Shown in pieces: positions 22,404-27,548 of a stretch of DNA of 27,548 nucleotides. Within the stretch, counting starts at the first letter, position 1, and every line of letters starts with the position of its first letter. The notes beneath the pieces were generated by a model, which searched no databases, was not told the origin of the DNA, and saw only the letters and a list, made by a program, of their open reading frames with translations. A program made the translations under genes and the position numbers. Source of the DNA: a virus; IMG/VR virus record IMGVR_UViG_3300012920_000202, positions 1 to 27,548 of that record; one strand, 5' to 3'.

Positions 22404-23621
22404 CTATACTGAAGTGAATCCGGGTGGGGGTGCATAAGTCAAATCTCCAGCTCTCATAGTGTAAGCATTCCAACCATCTGCACCAGAAGATGCTCCACCC
22501 ATATACATTCTTGGTCGATCATCTGAGCCTCCTTCTAGTGTACCACTAATTTGTCCACCAGCGAGTGGGTTGTAAGTAGCATGCCAACCACCTCCAACAC
22601 CGCCACCATTAGTACCGTTTCCAAACCAAACCGCTCTAGTGTCAGTATCGTATGCAACCATTATGATCTCTCCGTTACCCCAAGCTCCTCCTGGAATTGT
22701 ATACGTGGCGTTGCCAAAGTTGCTACCTTTAAATTCATCACCACTATAGTGATAGTTTCCTACTACATTAGAATTCTCATAGTTACCTACTAATTCATTT
22801 TCACCGTTTGTAGTAGCACCGGCGTCATCAATTGTTTTTTGAGCCATAAGGCCGAACTGCATGTAAGGTTCTAAGTTTTGACATCTAAACTCAAAGTATC
22901 TCCTACCTAACGGTAGTGGAGAACTTAAAGCAATGCCAGCATATTGATTTAACTGACTTATTCCACCTGATGTAGTACCACTCAACATATTGGTAAAATC
23001 CGTATCACCTGTAGTGACAGTAGGAGTAGCTCCTGCTGCTGCCCAACCAGAACCAGAATTTACTAGTCCGAAAGTAATAGGAGTTGAGAACTGCATAATA
23101 AAGTTTTTAGTAGAAGTGACTAGTTTTGATCCATCAGATCCTATGTAACGTACTTTATAAGCGTCTTTAGTAGAATTACCGCTACCGTCCGATTCAACTG
23201 TTCGAGTTAAAAACTGGTAAGTCGCTGTTCCATCTCCGGCAGTAGTTATTCGAGTTGGATGAGCTAGAGGTGGTGGAAGATTTGCCGAATCATTTCTAAA
23301 AAATACTTTGTCGCTATCTCTCATATAAGCTATATCATAAGTAATAGGAAATCCTTCTGGATCTGCAACTCTAAATGTTTGTCTGGCTGAATCTGTTGAA
23401 GTTGCCGCTATTTCTATATCACCAGGATCTGTAATGATAACAGGTGCTTCGTCTTGTCCTCCAGCTATTCTATCCCACTCGTCCCCGTCATACAGATACA
23501 AAGTTTTTCTGTTTGAAACAAACTTCAGTTCTCCTTCTTCTCCTATTACTTGGAGTCCACCAGAGTCTGCTGTGTTCTTAACACCTTTAGTTTTGTATAT
23601 AGCAACTTCTGATAACTTCAT
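22404..23621 (-). CDS. Modular fibre-like protein with SPRY-like distal domain
   Basis: 405 residues. The head module carries GELKFVSNRKTLYLYDGDEW then DRIAGGQDEAP. A cadherin-like module follows (DPEGFPITYDIAYM, then KVRYIGSDGS). The distal domain begins near QYAGIALSSPLPLGRRYFEF and has MQFGLM, IIMVAYDTDTRAVWFGNGTN and PRMYMGGASS, the strand order of a SPRY/B30.2-like sandwich. SPRY folds mediate protein contacts in eukaryotes; in phages they are found in fibre tips, where ligands are unknown. Its ATG directly follows the stop of the repeat fibre (TAAATG), so these two are co-translated. Confidence 0.78.
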   Translation of the reverse strand: MKLSEVAIYKTKGVKNTADSGGLQVIGEEGELKFVSNRKTLYLYDGDEWDRIAGGQDEAPVIITDPGDIEIAATSTDSARQTFRVADPEGFPITYDIAYMRDSDKVFFRNDSANLPPPLAHPTRITTAGDGTATYQFLTRTVESDGSGNSTKDAYKVRYIGSDGSKLVTSTKNFIMQFSTPITFGLVNSGSGWAAAGATPTVTTGDTDFTNMLSGTTSGGISQLNQYAGIALSSPLPLGRRYFEFRCQNLEPYMQFGLMAQKTIDDAGATTNGENELVGNYENSNVVGNYHYSGDEFKGSNFGNATYTIPGGAWGNGEIIMVAYDTDTRAVWFGNGTNGGGVGGGWHATYNPLAGGQISGTLEGGSDDRPRMYMGGASSGADGWNAYTMRAGDLTYAPPPGFTSV

Positions 23622-25157
23622 TTATTTCTCCGCTATTATCCAGCCTCGAGTAGCGTTATAATATACTAACCCGATAGTTGTTTCGTCTAAGTCTATGATA
23701 AGATCTGAATCTGACGCTCTGATCTTTTGACTAGAAGCAACAGTGATATTATTTGTTCCTGCTGTTCCAGTTCCATCTATGATATTTATTTTACTTCCAA
23801 ACACTCCTGTCGGTAGATTAATAGTTCTACTTGATGATGTGTCGACTATAAGTGTCTTTCCAGCTTCTGCATTGTGAGGTGATGATGTCACTTCAATAAA
23901 ATTGTCTGGTGTATGTAAAGTCTTACTAAGTTTTTTATCCCAATCATATACTATGAGTTCAAAGTTAGTGTCTGCAGCGGGAGTAAGAGTAATAGCGTCT
24001 TTGTTTGGACTAACCGTAAAGTCCGGTCCCTCATCAAGATTAACACCATTAAGAAACACAAGATAGTTAGATGTTCCAAGTGATAATGTATTACCAGCCG
24101 AGTCGACAGTGAATACTGACTGAGGACCTGAAGTTGTAAACTTATATTTCTCTATCCCTCGAGAATCTGTAAAGTCAGGAATTCTTGCTTGAACGTAAGC
24201 AGAGTCTACTATGTCTTCAAACCTGTGAACAAATCTACTTTGAAAGTCTTGAATAATAATTTCTGATCCTGCAGGAACTGAATCTTGTAGAGTTATTCTG
24301 TTAAGACCAGCGTTTCCAACATAATCATTTCCTGAAGTTAATAGTATACCATTAACATTTACTTGTACACCTGATATGTGATCATATGATAAAGTGTTGC
24401 CGTTTGCGTCTACACCTTCATATATTACTTGAGCTGAATTCGCTACGTACCTAAACGTTTCAATCGTTCGAGATCCTGGAAATACTGCCTTTGTTCTAGC
24501 TGCTATAAATGCAGAGTCAAAGTACTCAGCCATATTCGTATCACTAGTAGGTTCATAGGCTTGTATTGTTACTTCATCTCCAAGAGAAGCCGCAACATTA
24601 AGAGTCACTGTGTCTGTTGAAGTATTTACTGTATAATCTTCAGTCTTCCTAAGTATAGAGCCGTTTAGATATACATTAGGTTCAAACTGAAATGCCATGA
24701 GAGTTCCAGTTTTATCATTTCCTGAGAATACTGTTTGACCTGCGGTGGCATCAAAAGGGAATGAACTAATTCCACCACTTGCTATTAGAGCAGTAGGAGC
24801 TCTTGAAGATACATAAGATGAGTCAACTGTCTCTTGTATAAGTGTAATTGTGGAAGCTGAGTCGACAGTTCCACCACCGCCTCCTCCAGAAGTTTGTCTC
24901 GCTTGGACATAGTTAGAATCGATTAGTTGGATAATTGCTGCGGAGTCAGTTCCGCTGCCACCTTGAGCATCTTTAAATGATAAAGTCTTAGTTGCATCAT
25001 TCCAAGTAAGCACTTGGTTGTTTTGTGCAGAATCTGTATCTAGTCTTAAACCGGGTAAAAATAAGCGATTTGTAGCAGAATCACCTAACTGAATGTGATC
25101 AGAATCTAAACCTGCCGGAGGCGCAAGTTTTGAAAGTAAACTAGCCTTTGTTGACAT
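23622..25157 (-). CDS. Repeat-containing tail fibre/structural protein (511 aa)
   Basis: It begins MSTKASLLSKLAPPAGLDSD and lacks the head module of the other fibres, so it may be a different fibre class or a fibre base. Three repeats of ~80 residues each carry a VxLNGxxLxxxxDYxV turn (VYLNGSILRKTEDYTV, VNVNGILLTSGNDYVG, VFLNGVNLDEGPDFTV). They are separated by short linkers of the DSxYVxAR type (DSNYVQAR, DSSYVSSR, DSAFIAAR, DSAYVQAR). The C-terminus (~400-511) is a beta-rich cap with an INLPTGVFGSKINIIDGTG stretch. Such repeats occur in cyanophage and pelagiphage tail fibres. A leader of the AAGGGTGA type precedes the ATG. Confidence 0.78.
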   Translation of the reverse strand: MSTKASLLSKLAPPAGLDSDHIQLGDSATNRLFLPGLRLDTDSAQNNQVLTWNDATKTLSFKDAQGGSGTDSAAIIQLIDSNYVQARQTSGGGGGGTVDSASTITLIQETVDSSYVSSRAPTALIASGGISSFPFDATAGQTVFSGNDKTGTLMAFQFEPNVYLNGSILRKTEDYTVNTSTDTVTLNVAASLGDEVTIQAYEPTSDTNMAEYFDSAFIAARTKAVFPGSRTIETFRYVANSAQVIYEGVDANGNTLSYDHISGVQVNVNGILLTSGNDYVGNAGLNRITLQDSVPAGSEIIIQDFQSRFVHRFEDIVDSAYVQARIPDFTDSRGIEKYKFTTSGPQSVFTVDSAGNTLSLGTSNYLVFLNGVNLDEGPDFTVSPNKDAITLTPAADTNFELIVYDWDKKLSKTLHTPDNFIEVTSSPHNAEAGKTLIVDTSSSRTINLPTGVFGSKINIIDGTGTAGTNNITVASSQKIRASDSDLIIDLDETTIGLVYYNATRGWIIAEK

Positions 25158-25169
25158 TATTAGTCACCC

Positions 25170-25535
25170 TTAATTATCTACCTTTGCTCCGCCTCTCCAC
25201 TGGTAACATGACCAGTATCTGGCTTTGTGTTTTGGTCCAGGGTTGTCACAGTTATGTCTGGCACGAAAGGAAGCCCTTCTCTTCGGATCGTCTCTCTTGA
25301 TTTCCATATTGGGATCACCAAAACGTACAACGACAACGTTGCCAGAAGGACCTTTAACGTAAACTTTAAATTTTTTGTTAGGATTTTCTGATGTACGAAT
25401 CGGATCATTGAGCTTAACCTTTTTACCTTGATACTCTGCTTCCGTGATTTCAAGATCTTCGTATAAGTTGCACTCCTCGCAGTACTGATCGATTTCCTGT
25501 TCTCTGTGTGTTTTAAATTTATCCACCAAACTCAT
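25170..25535 (-). CDS. DUF6321-like conserved phage protein (121 aa)
   Basis: The C-terminal half carries LNDPIRTSENPNKKFKVYVK, GNVVVVRFGDPNMEIKRD and RRASFRARHNCDNPG, then KHKARYWSCYQW. This matches from memory a family of myovirus proteins (probably DUF6321) with an invariant FRARHNC...KARYWSC signature. The N-terminal third is acidic with a close Cys pair (YCEECN). No enzymatic motif is evident; the family is usually found among head and structural genes. It overlaps the start of the downstream reading frame of the preceding gene by 17 nt. Confidence 0.72.
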   Translation of the reverse strand: MSLVDKFKTHREQEIDQYCEECNLYEDLEITEAEYQGKKVKLNDPIRTSENPNKKFKVYVKGPSGNVVVVRFGDPNMEIKRDDPKRRASFRARHNCDNPGPKHKARYWSCYQWRGGAKVDN

Positions 25536-25755
25536 GACCTGCTACCCTTTTCATTTGTTTATTAAACTGTGCTTGTGACGGTTTTTCTTTATATAACTTT
25601 ATTGAGATTTCTGGTCTATCTTTACCTTTAATTCTCCAATTGTAACCTTTTTCTTTGTGCTCAGGTTTTGTAGTCTTTACTACACGTCTCTTATAACCTG
25701 CTTCCCATGATTCTGGTTTACCGCTTCCTTCTCTAATTTCTCTAAAAGTTTTCAT
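25519..25755 (-). CDS. Small basic MKTF-leader protein (78 aa)
   Basis: MKTFREIREGSGKPESWEAG opens the protein, followed by a Lys/Arg-rich body (GYKRRVVKTTKPEHKEKGYN). The leader resembles the T4 capsid-targeting sequence, with I-R-E at residues 7-9 in the position of the prohead-protease site (L/I-x-E). If cut there, a basic ~69-residue internal protein would remain. It sits among other MKxF genes with a 4-nt gap to the next. Inferred internal head protein; no family known. Confidence 0.66.
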   Translation of the reverse strand: MKTFREIREGSGKPESWEAGYKRRVVKTTKPEHKEKGYNWRIKGKDRPEISIKLYKEKPSQAQFNKQMKRVAGHEFGG

Positions 25756-25759
25756 CTGC

Positions 25760-26113
25760 TTAATCTCTTATTTTAGGAGTTGGATGTTTTGGTTTCCCGG
25801 CTGTAACAAACTTTGATCCGGCATATTTAGTATCACTGTGTGCTTCTCGTGACGCACTATTTGCAGCCTTTCGAGCACTCTTATATTGTGGAGAATTAGC
25901 TCCATGTTTTACATGCATCTTTATTGCTGTTCTGTGATCTAATGCAGCGTTTCCATGAGATATATGAGCACTAACGTGATTTTCCATTTTCTCACCATCT
26001 CTATTATTACTTTCATGATCGTGAGCATCGGTCCATTTATCATGATGTTTCATCATTGCTTTATGATAGTTTACGTCTTCGCTAAGTTTTCTTATTTCTC
26101 TAAACGCTTTCAT
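25760..26113 (-). CDS. Histidine-rich MKAF-leader protein (117 aa)
   Basis: MKAFREIRKLSEDVNYHKAM opens the protein. Thirteen histidines among 117 residues (for example KHHDKWTDAHDHE and ENHVSAHISHGN) are spread over the first three quarters, and the rest is basic. L-S-E at residues 10-12 fits an L-x-E prohead-protease site. The His spacing could bind metals, or the protein may simply be basic at low pH. It is coupled to the 198-aa gene by a four-base overlap. Confidence 0.66.
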   Translation of the reverse strand: MKAFREIRKLSEDVNYHKAMMKHHDKWTDAHDHESNNRDGEKMENHVSAHISHGNAALDHRTAIKMHVKHGANSPQYKSARKAANSASREAHSDTKYAGSKFVTAGKPKHPTPKIRD

Positions 26114-26706
26114 TTTATTTCTCCCCTAAGTCTTTTTATTGCTCTATTCTTAGCAAGCTTAATACCGGCTTTTCTTTTACGCATCGTATCTAAATCTTTT
26201 TCCATACCCGGTTCTTTTCTAAGGTGTCTAGCGAAAGCGGAGTTTCCTGCTCTATCATGAGATGTTTTGGCTGCATTATAATACTTGTTGAGTGCTGGCG
26301 CTGAGATCTCAGTTTTTAACGCAGCATAAGCTTTTTTAATCTTTGCACCGTCACGTTGAATCTGATCAGCTTCGCCAAGATTATGTGCAGGTAGTTGTCC
26401 TATTAATCTATCACCTCTTGCCTGTGCCATTGGCCTCTTAAGCTTGACATATCTACCGGACTGTCCTCTAATATTATCACCCTTCGCCATTCTCATTGCA
26501 TCTCTTTCATTGGTAGTCATACCCATAACTCTACCGTCTCTATCTAAAACCATGAAGTTATATTTCAACGCTTCATCCACTGATGCTTCTTTAGGAACAC
26601 AATTAGGAACCATGCCTGGGTGTCCAGGTTTTTTCTTCATTCCCACCATTTTATGTGTGGACCAGCATGGACCGTCTTCGTTAAAGTGTTCCTTAAACTT
26701 TTTCAT
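26110..26706 (-). CDS. MKKF-leader head/core-type protein (198 aa)
   Basis: MKKFKEHFNEDGPCWSTHKM is followed by VGMKKKPGHPGMVPNCVPKE, a short signature (W..HK.VGMKKK....VPNCVP) recalled from prohead-type proteins of marine T4-like phages. The centre contains FMVLDRDGRVMGMTTNERDA, a beta hairpin plus helix. The C-terminal half is very basic (MRKRKAGIKLAKNRAIKRLR). A F-N-E near residue 10 could mark protease processing. It overlaps the preceding 55-aa gene by 14 nt. Likely internal or scaffold-associated (inference). Confidence 0.68.
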   Translation of the reverse strand: MKKFKEHFNEDGPCWSTHKMVGMKKKPGHPGMVPNCVPKEASVDEALKYNFMVLDRDGRVMGMTTNERDAMRMAKGDNIRGQSGRYVKLKRPMAQARGDRLIGQLPAHNLGEADQIQRDGAKIKKAYAALKTEISAPALNKYYNAAKTSHDRAGNSAFARHLRKEPGMEKDLDTMRKRKAGIKLAKNRAIKRLRGEIK

Positions 26707-26860
26707 CGTCCTTTTCCTTCATTTTTTTATAAGCTTCAGCAGTAGAACTGTATGTCATTTCTTCTTCTTTCCATACAGTCTTGTCTGCTACACTCTTATA
26801 AGCGTTATAGATTTTAGTGTTAACTACGTTAACCTTTTCTTCTGCTTCTTTATCAATCAT
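26693..26860 (-). CDS. Small charged protein (55 aa)
   Basis: Begins MIDKEAEEKVNVVNTKIYNA and ends KKMKEKDDEKV: helical, with alternating Lys and Glu. The start overlaps the upstream stop by four bases (ATGA) and the 3' end overlaps the 198-aa gene by 14 nt. This gap-free placement and continuous reading make it a credible gene. No family known. Confidence 0.62.
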   Translation of the reverse strand: MIDKEAEEKVNVVNTKIYNAYKSVADKTVWKEEEMTYSSTAEAYKKMKEKDDEKV

Positions 26861-27548
26861 TTATCGCCTCTCTTTGCAGAAAGATATGCAGCTACCGCCA
26901 TGTCACGTCTTTCTTTTTCTGACTTACCTTTAAACTGTGGAGCGTCAGACTTAGAAAAATCTTTTATATAGGAACGAATTCCCATAGACGGTTTTAGTTT
27001 CTCTTGTATATCTTCCTCATTTATTGACTGCTTGAAGTTTTCATAAGTATGACCTTCACCAACTATTCTAGGTAGCTGATAAATATTTATAGCCTTCTTT
27101 AGTGCCTTCTTTGCGTCATTAACATCACGTCTAGAAACATAGAGCGCGTTATTTTTAAAGTAGCCATCAATACCTTTCTTATTAAGAATCTTGATAACTT
27201 CTTGTTCATAACCTTCACCTAACTCTGCTTTTGCTTTTGCATTGCCTGCCTTTTTCATAGCACCAATGCCTGCTTTCAGTCTACCCTTACTATCACGATC
27301 TTTTTTCTCTTTGTCCATTCTCATTTTATGTAATGGAGACATCATTCTTTTTGCCTGACCTTGTGGTTCACTATAAGCTTCATTCTTATTATCATCGTCA
27401 TCGTCATCATCTTCAATATCGTCAGACTTTGCTGCAATCATATAATCTCTTACACTATCAATGTAATCTGTAGCTTTTGAGATTTTATTTTGTGCCCATT
27501 CAGGAAGATTTTCAGTATCGTCTAACATGTCATGAAGCTCTTCAGCAG
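26857..27548 (-). CDS. Head/core-type protein with ELHDML motif, partial at window end
   Basis: The reading frame is open to the window edge, so the ATG at 27528 is internal and the true start lies outside. The first visible residues (AEELHDMLDDTENLPEWAQN followed by KISKATDYIDSVRDYM) form a motif seen from memory at the ends or middles of several marine phage prohead-type proteins. It is followed by an acidic run (DDIEDDDDDDDN) and a basic middle (MRMDKEKKDRDSKGRLK). The C-terminus carries YENFKQSINEED and SEKERRDMAVAAYLSAKRGD, another motif recalled from these phages. Probable scaffold or internal head protein. Confidence 0.7.
   Translation of the reverse strand, partial: AEELHDMLDDTENLPEWAQNKISKATDYIDSVRDYMIAAKSDDIEDDDDDDDNKNEAYSEPQGQAKRMMSPLHKMRMDKEKKDRDSKGRLKAGIGAMKKAGNAKAKAELGEGYEQEVIKILNKKGIDGYFKNNALYVSRRDVNDAKKALKKAINIYQLPRIVGEGHTYENFKQSINEEDIQEKLKPSMGIRSYIKDFSKSDAPQFKGKSEKERRDMAVAAYLSAKRGDK

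Noticed and set aside
25178-25453. Alternative minus-strand frame of 91 codons
   Set aside because: It lies wholly within the DUF6321-like gene, whose conserved signature is in the other frame.
26444-26971. Plus-strand open frame of 175 codons with hydrophobic stretches
   Set aside because: It crosses three well-supported minus-strand genes; the Phe/Ser/Leu-rich composition is what the complement of Lys/Glu-rich coding DNA gives.
27084-27091. TATAAATA on the minus strand inside the partial head-type gene
   Set aside because: The nearest downstream start is ~220 nt away, so it is not well placed, although a weak internal late promoter is possible.

Overview
The window is a piece of a tailed-phage genome and most likely comes from a marine T4-like myovirus. 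All supported genes lie on the minus strand, so transcription runs from high to low coordinates. They are tightly packed, with many ATGA or TAATG overlaps, and the DNA is AT-rich. The T4-like assignment rests on an RNase H/FEN-type nuclease, three well-placed TATAAATA late-promoter motifs, head-type proteins starting with MKxFxE leaders like the capsid-targeting sequence of T4 internal proteins, and marine-phage markers (PhoH, a class II ribonucleotide reductase, glutaredoxin, an M15 endolysin and a DUF6433-like protein). The host is not shown. A B12-using marine bacterium, for example an alphaproteobacterium, is an inference from the class II reductase and base composition. No tRNA, rRNA, CRISPR array, insertion sequence or integrase was seen. 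No convincing GC-rich hairpin terminator was found.

Layout in the direction of transcription. (1) 27548-25170: small charged proteins, several with an MKxF(K/R)E leader, probably head or core-associated. (2) 25157-20536: three fibre-like structural proteins (a repeat fibre, a SPRY-like fibre and a glycine-rich fibre) and one small MKKF protein. (3) 20484-17390: a coiled-coil membrane protein, a large lysine-rich protein and conserved phage proteins of unknown role. (4) 17383-15769: an overlapping spanin pair and three small membrane proteins. (5) 15752-10144: a beta-helix-like fibre, an EF-hand membrane protein, a head-module-only ORF and a 1206-residue fibre with four LamG-like domains. (6) 10034-1556: early/metabolic genes: class II ribonucleotide reductase, a zinc ribbon, GIY-YIG-like and SNase-like nucleases, RNase H, a kinase-fold protein, a DUF6433-like protein, PhoH, glutaredoxin and endolysin. 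(7) 1473-1: a HAD phosphatase, two small ORFs and the beginning of another LamG fibre that runs off the window.

Two promoter classes match this split. T4-type late promoters (TATAAATA) sit just upstream of structural genes at 15774-15781, 17835-17842 and 20515-20522. Sigma70-like promoters with a shared GTTTACA -35 and TATAAT -10 at 17-bp spacing precede the metabolic blocks at 4416-4444, 6570-6598 and 10080-10108. A more diverged one at 1508-1536 lies inside an inverted repeat.

The most unusual feature is the adhesin system. At least five fibre genes share an N-terminal 'head' module and, behind it, a cadherin/Ig-like module, but end in unrelated distal domains (LamG, beta-helix, glycine-rich, SPRY-like). 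Immediately upstream of each of the two LamG fibres lies a small ORF that encodes only the head module (13775-14002) or a degraded version of it (565-687, TTG start). This looks like repeated duplication and truncation of fibre genes at a module boundary.
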